From Mangifera indica (Eukaryota > Streptophyta > Magnoliopsida > Sapindales > Anacardiaceae): 64,000 bases of DNA. Location of the stretch: positions 5,704,001 to 5,768,000 of the forward strand of contig NC_058152.1 of the NCBI RefSeq assembly GCF_011075055.1, read 5' to 3'. Under the pieces are notes generated by a model. It worked only from the letters and a program-made list of their open reading frames with translations, searched no databases and was not told the origin of the DNA. Shown here piece by piece: positions 36,006-47,339 of the stretch; the stretch's first letter is position 1; the number at the start of each line of letters is the position of its first letter. A program made the position numbers and the translations under genes.

Positions 36006-36446
36006 AAGTTTGAATCGAATTACAGTTAAATTTGATCTAAATTATTTTGAATTTAAATTTAAGTTTGAATCGAATAAATTAAATAATAATTTAAATCTGA
36101 ATTAATTCAAACTTTATATTTAAAATAATTTATATTAAATACAAAATTAAATTATTTTTTAGTCAAATTTTAATTTTAATATATTTATTTTAAATCTCTT
36201 TTTTGAATTTAAATCTATTCGGATCTTAGCCCTATTCAAGCTGGACCGGATCAAATTCAGTTCTTTTCAAAATTATAGGTAACCCGGGATTATTTTAATG
36301 TTTTAATACCCCTGGAAACGGTTGCGTATTTCACAGGCCTATACCTCTCATATCGTCTCTCCTGCGTAGGTGAGTAAAATCACAACTCGGTTGCCTGAAG
36401 CCGAAGGGAAGATAAAGATAAAAGAGAAGATTAGGACAGAGTGGCC
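36006..36446 (+). promoter_or_regulatory. Upstream region of the PABN gene
   Basis: The first 230 bases are a very AT-rich block with 'tttaaattt' words that looks like a small DNA repeat. From about 36290 base composition becomes balanced, as expected for a 5' UTR. A possible 5' UTR donor 'taggtgagt' lies at 36368-36376, but no acceptor is convincing. No clear TATA box. Confidence 0.4.
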
Positions 36447-39400
36447 ATGGATGAAGAAGAACACGAGGTGTACGGAGGCGAAATTCCCGACATGGAAGGT
36501 GACATGGACGGTCACAACGCTGACGTCTACATGTCCGCCGCCGATGAGGACGCTGTTAAGGTAGTTACTGAGAACTCTCTACGGTCAATAGAAACCATGG
36601 TATTTGATAGATCTAATATGGCCTCTATGTGCAGGAGTTAGATGAGATGAAGAAGCGGTTGAAGGAGATGGAGGAGGAAGCTGCGGCTCTTCGCGAGATG
36701 CAGGCCAAGGTTGAGAAAGAGATGGGTGCCGTTTCAGGTATTGTTTTCCTTTTCTTTTGATTGCTGATTTAGTTGCAGAATCCGTGGCTTTAGATTGTGA
36801 TTAATTTTGTTCATCATATCCGGTTTGTACAGATCGAAAATTGTATGCGTTATTTTTTTGGTGGTAAGATTAAATATGGGAACAGTAATTGTAATTAGTT
36901 TTTTGTGTCTGTTTTCATGAATCAAGTACCGCGTAGCTTTGTGATTTCAATTTTAAACCTTAGTAAGGTTATTTGTTTTGTGTTATCAATTCAACGATAC
37001 CTTTTCATCTGCACCTAAATTTATGGATAATGGGACACTTTCTAACTACATGACCTTGTTTTTAATGGGTGCTTGGGCTGTATTAGGAGGATGGGTTACT
37101 CCAGCTGGAAGGCTAGTGTTTTGTTAATTTACACGCTTCTGTTCTTTATTCCCAATTGATGATTTAAGGTTTTTAACCGCATTTTAAAGTGAACTTAGTT
37201 GCATTGTTGATTATTGAGGAACTGTTTATTTTTAAATTTTGGACTGTCTTCAAGTTCCAATCAGAAATTTTATCTACTTGTTTTAAGTGATGTAAGTCAC
37301 ATGCCAGTTTTACAGCAACTTTTGATCCAGACACACTAATATTTTCTTTTTAAATTATCAACATGTTTATTTTGTCTCACAGACCCTGCTAGTGCAGCTA
37401 CTAATCAAGCAAACAGGGAAGAAGCGGATTCACGATCAGTATTTGTTGGCAATGTGAGAAACATGATACTTCTATCTTGTGATGCATTACCTTTTCTAGA
37501 AATATTATGATTCATTTTGTATTATGATTCACGATCAGAAGCGGGTTTTCAAGCTACTGATGTCTGTTATGATTCATTTTGTATGTGTGGAATTCTCTCT
37601 TCTGCCATTCTCTGGTTACTTGAGCCATATGTGTAGAATATCTGTCTCCTTTGTAACAGTCTCCTTAATTGATTCTTTTAACTTTGAGCTGTTGTTTATG
37701 GTAACTTCTGTTTGTGTTTGGTTTGAATTTGGACAGTTCTTGGCTTAAGTAGGATCATGGTTTGATGCTATGTATTACTATGATCGCTGGGGTTTTTTTA
37801 TATTCTTCAAGTTTTCTGTATACTAATGTTGTGATAATTACATTATTTTGTCTGTGGGTCAAATTTATTGTTCTTATATAAGCCTGTATTTGAAGGGAGC
37901 AAAGTGATCCCTATAAGTATGAATTTTAAAATGAAATGACAAAAAAGGAATCAGAAAAGTGAAAAAAATTGCAAAAACGAAAGGAAAAACATGAAAAGAG
38001 AGAAAAAAAAAAAAGAAAGGGAAAATTATTTAATAGAAAAAAGAAAGCTGAAAGAAACATTGAGAAACAAAACTCAAAAGATTGAGAATTTGAAGAAAAA
38101 AAATGGTTACATGAAAAAAGATGGGGGAAATATGAAAGACATGTGGGTTAATAATGCATGAAGTGACACTATGGTGAAAGAGTCACTAGTAAAAGGCATT
38201 TGAAAGGATTGCTAGACTGGACGGAAGTAAATGCAAGTTAAGATGTTTCAACTTCTACCAGCCAGAGGACAAAATTTAGTTTCTCTGAAGTTGAAAGGAA
38301 AACTAGGCTACACAATCTAAATCAAAGAGCCCTGCTGCTGCTGCTGGAGTTTTACATTGGAGCCTCCGACATTTGTGGTTGTTTGAGGACATGTGGTGAG
38401 AGGCATGCATTTATCACTTCCTTTTTTTTTTTTTTTTGGCTTCCTTGTGGCTTTATCCCTTATTTGCCACTTGTTTCCCAGAAGAATATTTGTATGTTGA
38501 TGGTACCTTGAACATGACTTGCTTGATTTTGTTTTAAGTGCAATAGTTTATCGAAGACATTCCTCAGCTAAAGGGATTCTGTTAAGATCCCAAGTGCAAG
38601 GTATGGGACTTGGATCCCACATTGGAAAGTATGGACAATTAGTGTGGGGTTTATATGGCTTGGGCTCTCCCATCTCAATAGCTAGCTTTTGAGGTGTGGT
38701 TCTCCTAAGGTTCGTATCAGATTCTTGACAAACCATTGATAATGAAACGTAATTTTTGCATTTCTTTTGGGAAGGGATGAGTTGAGACTTTATTAAAGTA
38801 ATCTAGGAGAATAGAAATTTCATTAATAAATTTAATCTGAGAGTTCATACATGTTTCATTGGAGATCTACTGCCATACTGGTATCTTATAATGATATGAG
38901 TGATTTCCACTGTATGGTCCTCTCACTGTCATTTTCTTTTCACACTTGATCTTATAGTTATTTCTATTCTAAAGCTCTTCATCAATCTTTGGTCTTTGCA
39001 CTCCACAGCCTATGGCCAAAGTTTTAAATTTATTATCTCTTATTAATCCAGATGATTGTGATTCGATATTAGTTTGTAAGATTATTCTCGATGGGATTGA
39101 ACCTCTTCTGTAATGCATTTCTACGATAATTTGTTTGATAAGAACCCTTTTCATTCACAAGCAAAGGAGTTTTGGAAATAGCGATTCAGTCCCTAAGTCA
39201 TGTTGTTCATGTTATCTCAATGATCATTTGAGGACAGTCACATAGATGTTACATGGAAGCTGATTGTACTTATTTCATTCTGCAAATAATTTTCTTTTTT
39301 TCATATTCAGGCACTTTTAAATGAAAATATGATAGAAAATTTGAAAATGAGAAGATAAAGTATATTACTGTAGTTCTGTATTTGAGAATGCTGAGATGTT

Positions 39401-40385
39401 GAGTTAATGTTGCTTGCTAGGGAATTATTCAACAGCTCTGGAAGTTGCTTTCTTACTGGAGCTGAATTATGTATGCGATCAGTGGAGGTGAAAATAATGG
39501 AGAATGGTAAATGTGAAAATACAAAGATTTAGGGAGAGAGCACGGGAGATTGTATATAAAATGAGATTTACGTAGTGATCTACTTTCTTCTTGTTTGAAG
39601 ATGCAAGTGATTATCCTTGTGGAAAGTAAATGGGATTGTGCATTACTTAAAGATTTCTGTTGTGTGAGACTTGTTTGAATTTTTTGTTCCTTTTTGAATT
39701 GCCATTGTGGTCAATTTTAAATATCTGAATTTGGCAGTTTTGATTGCCTTTGCCAACTAATGTCTTCAACTGATTTGGCATGCAGGTCGATTATGCATGC
39801 ACACCTGAAGAGGTGCAGCAACATTTCCAGTCCTGTGGTACTGTTAACCGGGTAACTATTCTGACGGACAAGTTTGGCCAACCAAAGGGTTTTGCTTATG
39901 TGGAATTTCTTGAAGTAGAAGCTATTCAAGAGGCTCTACAGCTGAATGAGTCTGAATTACATGGTCGTCAACTGAAGGTAACCCAATATCTTCAGAGAAA
40001 TGAAGTAACTTGAGAATTTTCAACCTTAAACCAGCAACATATTTTTCAATCTCAAATGCTTCATGATTGTTTTTAATTTTGTGGTTATTGATTTCTTGAT
40101 ATGGCTTGCAGGTATTGCCTAAAAGGACCAATGTGCCTGGGATGAAGCAATATCGCGGAAGGCGTTTCAGTCCTTACATGGGATACCGGGGTAGAAGGCC
40201 TTATGTACCTCCATATTTCTACTCCCCATATGGTTACGGGTAATGTCTCAAGCAATGCTTGGTAGTTCTCTTTGATAATGGTAACATCGTCATCTTTGAC
40301 TCATTTACCTCATTTCATCTCCGAAACCTGCTGCAGGAAGGTTCCTAGGTTCAGAAGGCCAATGCGTTACATGCCCTACTATTAG
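36447..40385 (+). CDS. Nuclear poly(A)-binding protein (PABN-type)
   Basis: Six exons: 36447-36560, 36635-36737, 37383-37453, 39786-39977, 40112-40239, 40337-40385; all introns GT-AG with consistent phase, giving 218 aa, the usual PABN size. Order: acidic N-terminus ([15 protein letters not shown]), a helix likely to form a coiled coil (39-70, [20 protein letters not shown]), one RRM (about 90-165) with RNP2 SVFVGN and RNP1 KGFAYVEF (130-137), then an Arg- and aromatic-rich tail ending RYMPYY. In the family the RRM and tail bind poly(A), and the helix stimulates poly(A) polymerase during nuclear polyadenylation. The first ATG in context GCCATGG is chosen. Intron 3 is 2.3 kb and splits the RRM right after RNP2. 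No damage seen. Confidence 0.95.
37424..37590 (+). repeat. Local duplication at exon 3 / intron 3 of PABN
   Basis: Exon 3 has 'gaagcggattcacgatcag' (37421-37439). The intron has 'gattcacgatcagaagcgg' (about 37527), the same words in permuted order, and 'tatgattcattttgtat' occurs twice nearby (37507, 37567). This looks like a small tandem duplication relic taken partly from the exon. Confidence 0.65.
37930..38110 (+). repeat. Purine-rich tract in PABN intron 3
   Basis: About 180 bases with very few pyrimidines (gaaaaa, gagaaaa, aaagaaaggg words). Sense-strand purine tracts can form unusual DNA structures or act in splicing; no specific role is implied here. Confidence 0.7.
38580..38719 (+). 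mobile_element. 140-bp solo LTR in PABN intron 3
   Basis: Begins TGTTAAGATCCC and ends GTATCA, so it has TG...CA termini. It is flanked by perfect 5-bp direct repeats GATTC (38575-38579 and 38720-38724). The interior has the 'ggatcccacattgg' and 'gtttatatggcttgggc' words typical of very short LTRs of TRIM-type elements. No internal region or second LTR, so a solo LTR left by recombination. Confidence 0.82.
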
Positions 40386-41085
40386 TAGAGACTGTGCTTG
40401 TGTTACAAGATGATTAATCTTATTATGTTATGGATGTTTACTTGCAGGAACTTGAGTTCTATGTACTATCATTTTGAATACTGTCTTATTTGTGTCGTGC
40501 ATGGTCAACTTTATCAATGTAAAAATTATTGAATTTCTAGTTGAGCTTTGACAATTTGATTAACTTTTTTAATCAATTAATGCTTACATAATTATTTTCA
40601 CCCATCAAATGTTAAATTTAGCCATTTAAAGTTTAATTACCTGCTTGTTATGGTTGCTGGATGATTTTTAACGTGGGCTGACATTTTTGGATGATTTTGA
40701 TAATTATAAGGGTTTCCAGTACTTACTGAATAAGCCATGTCAAAAAATAAAAAATAAAATAAAACTATATTGTATGCACATATGGATGTCATGATATGAT
40801 TGTGTGATTTTGAATAAATAATAAACACTCAATTACTAAATGACATATTTGTATATCAAAAATATGTATACATAGTATTGTTAAAAAATTAATAATAATT
40901 TAGTGATTGTCCAATACAATAAATATGTAAATATATTTTTAGTATACAATTTGTATATATAGATAATGTGATATTATATAATTAGATAATTTTAAATTAA
41001 TAAAAAATAATATTTAATCAAATGATGATACATTATTTATATACTTAAATTAGATATTGAGAGCGTTTATGCATAAAATTGTTCA
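40386..41085. other. Downstream of PABN; AT-rich, possible MITE
   Basis: Gene 3' UTR to about 40530, with 'aatgtaaa' near 40516 as a weak poly(A) signal. Then AT-rich sequence; 40880-41080 has 'atatgtaaatat', 'gtatatata' and 'taaattaataaaaa' words like the block at 28640-28770, so it may be a MITE. No gene. Confidence 0.4.
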
Positions 41086-41089
41086 ATTT

Positions 41090-44000
41090 ATTTTATATTT
41101 TTATCACAAAACGTGAGAAATGAGATTTTAACTTCCCTAGGAATAGTAATAATCTAGAGTTGAATAAAAATACTAGATTGCCTTCATTGAATTCCTTCTT
41201 TAGAATGTTATTATCATGTCATTTCTTTGTTCTTTCCTTGTATATGCACGTATTCTCGTATGCGTCCAATTGAAATTCTTTGAGCTCGTTTAATTGCAAG
41301 AGTATTTTTTTTCCAACTAGTTTTGCATCGAAGTTTAGATATCTTGTAGCCTAATATGCTCTGTGTTCTGGCTTGACAAAAAGGTGGTAGGATTTTCCAT
41401 ATACTAGACGATATGGCGATGTGCCAATTGGAGTTTTATATGTGGTACAATAGGCCCATAATGCATCATCCAATCATATACTCCAATTTTTGCATGAACT
41501 ATTGACAATTTTTTTCAATATAGATTGAAGCTCCTTGTTGGATATTTTGACTTGGCCATTGATTTGCGGATGGTACGAGATTGCAATTTTGTGAGCACAT
41601 TGTATTTCTTTAACACCTTTTCCATTAAGTATTTACAAAAATATGAGCCTTTGTCATTGATTAGTGCCCTTGGTATACTGAAACGGGAGAAAATTTGTTT
41701 TTTCAAGAATTTGATTACGACCTTAGCATTGCCAACGCTTCTACCCATTTGGATACGTAGTCCACTGCTACTAGGATGTAGTAACTTTCTTATGATACAA
41801 GGAACAATCCCATGAAGTCTATCCCTCATACGTTAAATAATTCGATCTCTAAGATTGTGCTAAGGGTTATTTTGTATCTTTGTGATAAATTTCTTGTCTT
41901 TTGACATTGGTCATGTTTTTTTACAAAGTTCCTTTTATCTTAGAACATGGATAACCAATAAAATCTACATTGTAATACCTTCACTATTGTTCTGGATGCA
42001 GTGAAATGTTCATCTGTTTTTAAGGAACAACAAATGAGTCAATATGTTGTATATCTCGTTTTCAAGCACGTACCATTGTATCAGTCCATCATAACACCAT
42101 TTGTATAATAAAGGTTCCTCCCAATAATAGTTTCTATGGTCATGCAAAAACTTCTTTCAATAATGGAAGTTAAGGTCTAATGGTAGGAGTCCATATACCA
42201 AGTAGTTTACTATGTTTGTATACCGCGAAGTATTCCATTTATAGATTGTCATCAACTGCTCATTTGGGAACGCATCATCTATGGGTAGCTTCTTGTTGTC
42301 CCTCCTCCTCACTTGTCGTTTTCTATATGTGACAAGTGATCAATGATTACTTTTTCTACTATATTTTTTTCTTGTATTTCTAAATCAAATTCTTGTAGCA
42401 ATAGGATCTAATGGATTAGTCATAAGTTGCCATCTTTCTTGTTTAATAGATACTTGAGAGCTGTGTGACCTGTATAGACAATAACCTTTGAACCTATTAG
42501 ATATAATTTGAATTTGTCAAATGTGAAGACTATTGTTAATAATTCTTTCTCTATTATGGCATAATTGATTTGTGCTTCGTCTAACGTATGGCTTGCATAG
42601 TAGATCGCATATGGTTTGTTGTCTTTCTTTCGTTCCAGTACTACTTTGATGACATAGTTTCTTACGTTGCATATTATTTCAAAAAAGAGGTTCCAATCTG
42701 ATGGCTACATAATCAATATGGATTTCAAAGATTTCTTTAACCTTAGGTTGGCTAGTGATGGCTTAAGTTCTACTTGAAGTGCATCATTTGTAGACAACTG
42801 TAATGCATTTGTACCTGATAGTATTGTTTCCTAATTTAAGTCTTCAATTCTAGAGCGTGTCATTGGTTTTTCTATTTTTGTAGCTTCTAGGTAATGTGCA
42901 TATGCAAAAATTTTTTATGTTCTCGTAAGTTGTTGAATTGTTATTGATTGGACATAATTCTAGTGCATCTTTTGGTAATTCATCTTTAAACATCTTGTTT
43001 ACGCATTCTCTCGTGATAACTATCTTATAACATGAATTAACAACAAAAGGCTATGTAGTTAGTTTTAACATGTTAATTCTACCTTTTCTTGCCTAATTTC
43101 AAATATCAGTTTCCTTTTCTAAATGTTTATAATTGCTAAAGATGTTTGCCCATAGACTATAGGAACTAGGGCCTTTTTCTTCATTTCCAACACTATAAAA
43201 TTTACTAGAAGATAAAACTTGACCACTCATATTGGAACATTCTCCAATACGCTATTCAAATATTTAATTGATCTGTCAACCAACTATAAGGTTACAATTG
43301 TGAATTCAAGTTCTCCAATGTGTATCCTTTTACATAAGGATAATGACATGAGGCTAATACTGGCTCCTAGATCATATAATGCCTTATTGAAGGATTTGTT
43401 TCCTATCATACATGGCATGGATAAACTTCTTGGGTCTTTTAGTTTCGGTCGTAATTCATTCTAAAGGATTGCACTACACTCTTCCAAAAGAGCCATTGTT
43501 TCAAATTTTTCTAGCTTTCTCTTATTTGACAATATGTTCTTCAAAAATTTGGTATATGCAAATATTTGCGTTAATATTTCTAGGAACGACATATTGAGGT
43601 GTATGTGCTTGAAAATCTCTAAAAATTTTTCAAACTACTGATCTAATTTCGTCTTTTAATACGTTTAAAGGAATGGGATAACAGTATGGTATTTGGTTTG
43701 ACCTAAATCTTTTTCTTCCTGCTCTCAAGTGGCTTTTATGATATTTATTGCATCTTCTTCTTTGGTTGTATCTATGCTCTTGCTCAGATGATATTCTAAT
43801 GCCATTGGTTTATTGATAAGCATTGATTTAGAGGGTTCATTCGTGGTCTTACTCGTTGTGGTTATAGCTTGACATTATTCCCTCAAATTTATTAGTTGAT
43901 TAGGTAACTTCCCTTGATCTTATGAATTTGATAAAGAAACTTGTTGGCTCAGTTGCACTTCAAGCATTTTATTGTGGGTGGTTAGTTGTTTATTCTTTCA

Positions 44001-45300
44001 ATAAGGTGTTTAATGGCTTCTTCTTGAGCTTGTGTCTTTTGATTCTGAGGTTGTATAAAACTTTTCATCATCAATTCTAAACTTGATTTTTGTTCTCTTG
44101 GCGTAAAATGCAAAGGATATTTTTGCGTAGTTCTAGTCTAGAATCCTAGTAGTGATAGTATGAAGTTTTAGCTTGTATTAGCAAGAACCAGTTGGTTGTT
44201 CCATGAGAGGTTCAAATGGTTCCTCTATCCTAGGTTATAAGTATTTGAATATGGGTTACCTTGACTCCTCTAGTTGAAATTTATCGCATTTGCTTGTTCC
44301 ATACTTTGTTTACCAGGGTAAGCATTCATAGCGCTACAATTTATACTAGCATGTTCTTTTCCGCATATTTCACATCATATGGTTACATCTACTACTTTTA
44401 TATCCATTTTTTCTAATTTTTTTCGTTAACGCATCAAGTTTTGCATTTACCATAGTCATTTTGTCAACTTCATATACCTTTGATGGTTTTTTTGGTGTAA
44501 CATCATCTATCTAACATGAACTACTTACGATTATTCGTTCGATAAGTTGGAATGCATTCTTATTTGTTAATCGTATAAACAATCCACTAGCAGCTGTTTC
44601 AAGTGCAGTCTTAATATGTTCTAATACTCAGCTATAAAATGTCTGTATCAACAACCAATCTGGGAGACCATGATGTAGGTAATGTCTTTGTGGATCCTTA
44701 TATCTTATAGTGTCTTATCATCCCTCGTGGTGAAGGTGACAATGTCATTCCTGATTTTTGCTATTTTTCCTGCTAGGAAAATTTGGTTATGAATGTTTAA
44801 GACAAAACATCCCAAGTTGTGAAGGATCATAGTACTCTTGATTTAAGCCAAATAGTGGTTTTGTCTCTGAGTGAACAAGAAAACAATTTTAATTTGACTA
44901 CCTCATCAAGTACTCCATTTAGTCTAAAGGTGTTGCATATTTGCATGAACATTGCTAGATGTGCATGTGGGTCTTCAAATGTTACTTTATTAAATTGGTT
45001 TTGCTAAATTGTGTGTATGATAAATGGCTTGATCTCGAAATTATTGGTGTTAACTAGTGGTCAAAAAACACTTGTGGTGGTGTCTTGGGTGGGTGGTATA
45101 GCATAATCTTGGCGTGCATATGACTGTGGTAGCAAATTGACTGCATTCTGATTCAGATCTACTTCTAGATTTTCTATCTTGACTTCTTGCTTACTTTTTC
45201 TCAAGTTTCGTATAATTCTCTCAATTTTGAGATCAAAATCCAATTTTTTGTTACTCTTGATTTGGTCATGCACTATGTAGAGCCTGCAAGAGAAAATCAA
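41090..45300 (-). pseudogene. Athila-like Ty3/gypsy polyprotein relic lacking its RT core
   Basis: Order on the - strand: gag (45300 to about 43900; LDLNQNAV near the start, NNFEIKP, then VKLKLFSCSLRDK), a protease-like stretch near 43460-43220, a linker with TRSRIEDLN and LELKP-type text (about 42860), RNase H (42720-42400; YASHTLDEAQINYA), and integrase (41760-41090; ALINDKGSYFC, LDAYEN, FNSRL). RNase H follows the linker almost at once, so the reverse transcriptase catalytic core (YxDD region) is missing. Stops and shifts are scattered throughout. The gag and linker style, and the Asp-type primer site, point to the Athila/Tat clade. Confidence 0.85.
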
Positions 45301-45379
45301 GAATTAATGAGATAAAGTAAAATAAAATCCTTAGTCTAATAAAGCCTTGAGTTATATTAATGTTGATTTTAACTCCAAT

Positions 45380-45396
45380 CCTTCGCAATGACGCCA
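45380..45396 (-). promoter_or_regulatory. Athila-like primer binding site
   Basis: On the - strand: TGGCGTCATTGCGAAGG. The tRNA-Asp type site of this clade normally reads TGGCGCCGTTGCCGGGG; the start and spacing agree with several substitutions. It sits between the gag relic and the LTR. Confidence 0.65.
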
Positions 45397-46700
45397 AAAC
45401 TTGTTATGTCTTATTCTCAAGTATATGAGTTGTCAAGTAATATAATAGATATAGATCATACATGGATTGGAAAACCAACCACTAAATAAGTCAAGGCTTG
45501 AGTATTAACTAAGGAAAATGTATATAAAACTAAATTATATGCTCAAATATAATAAGTAACTACTAAAACTAAACTATGACAAGACAAAAGTAAGGCAACA
45601 AAATCGATCTAAAAGTTCGTATATATCATATTTCTAAGACTTTGGGTTTACCGATAACACACATATAAGCTTGTAGTTTAATTGGAACTGTTAAAGTAAT
45701 TGAGATAATATTATTGGTTGGATATCCTAAGTTAACTTAGTTCCCCTTATGAGGTTGACTAAGTGTATAACTTCTGAATAATTTTCTAGTTTCGTGATAA
45801 CCTAATTAGTAATTACCCATTATAATTTGTGATTCTAATGAACCTGTAAGACGCTGACCTATCTCTAGTGTCAATAATCTAAGTTTAGAGAATACATGCA
45901 CTAACTCAGTACTTATCTTTCAATTACCTACGTGAGCCTACAAATATGTGTAAAGATAAGCCGATATCTTTATCAAAAGTATAAAATAACAATTCAATGA
46001 AGCAAATTATATCGATTTATAAAATAATAAAATATAGTACTACAAACTTATGAGGTTAACGGATCCCCCTTAGTTCTTAGAATAAAGGAAAATTAATCAC
46101 TCAAGAAAGATTTATGACTAAAGCCTTCTCTTTACAAATGTCTCTCTAAATGAGTGTTAGGTGCTTTTTATATCTCTTTTTTCCTTATACGTTTAGGAAT
46201 CCTTGCAATTCCTTTCCTGATTTTGTCTTAGTGCGATATCTAGGCCTTCTTGATTTTTGATGTTAACGGCTTAGGATTCTTTCCTTTTTTCTTCGGTTTG
46301 CGTCAACTTAATCCATATGTGATTTGAAAACTCTTTTTGAAAGCTTCCTGATTTCTTTAAGTTTTCCATAGCAATCCATTCCTTTTTCGAATTATTTTCC
46401 AATAAAACAAAAACAAAAATAAAAGGAATATAATATATTAAAGCATCTAATTAATAATAATAAATAAATAAACTCCTAATCTAGATTGTTATTTAATATA
46501 GAATTTTGACACTTTTTAACCCTAAATGTGAGTGTGTATTTTTAATGCAACATGAGGGTATTTGGATGAATAAGCATTCATCCTTGATCTTGATCCCACA
46601 TGATTTATAATTTATCCATATTTCAGGTATAGATTTGGATAAAACTTGATCATAATTTGTGTCATTACGAACGAGCAAGGAAAAAAGTCAAACTGGGCTG
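45397..46700 (-). repeat. Putative 5' LTR of the Athila-like element
   Basis: Non-coding, AT-rich sequence following the primer site, with 'aagataagccgatatc' and 'gacctatctctagtg' text also echoed at 4500-4900. Athila LTRs are usually over 1 kb, in keeping with this length. The outer end near 46700 is a guess; no 3' partner LTR was found below 41090. Confidence 0.45.
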
Positions 46701-47339
46701 ACTCAATCCTATTGACAAGCCTAGTTCATTCACATTTTCGTTTCTAATCAAATACTCTAGGATTATCACTAAATAGCCTTATACCTTGAGAGTTTAGATA
46801 AACTCTTATATTTGTGTGTCTTAAGCTCTCCATCGAGTTGATAGTGTCAAGATTCAAATTGAATCCAGACATAGGCCAAGATTGGGCTCTAGTAAGGCAT
46901 CATGGCCACTCAAATGGTAAATTGTTAGTGAACAACTCTAAATCTTTGTAAACTACATAGTTATACGCAATATGATCCCTTTATCAAATGATATCTCTTG
47001 AGGCTAAGACATAGATACGAGTTTATCCTAGTAACTATTTGATATATGAATTGATACTCATCAATAACCATATAACTTGGATCAGGCTATGAGTTAATCC
47101 CATTGTGGCCATACTTTTAGGTGTTTTATTAATGTTTTTCAATATTCTCATTCAAGACATCTCATTCCTTTCTCAAGAGTTCTCTATTGATCTACCATAA
47201 CTTTCATATAAATCTCGATATGGTTAATCACCACATTTATGGTACCCAATTACAATGGCACATTAGGTGGCATCAAATCATACTGATCCTTGTACGAGAT
47301 GGTCTAATAACCTTAATTTTAAAAATCACATGTACTCAT
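46701..47339. other. No gene seen
   Basis: AT-rich sequence between the Athila-like LTR and the next gypsy relic. Text such as 'ctcatcaataaccatata' may belong to the outer part of the LTR of the following element. No coding frame. Confidence 0.4.
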
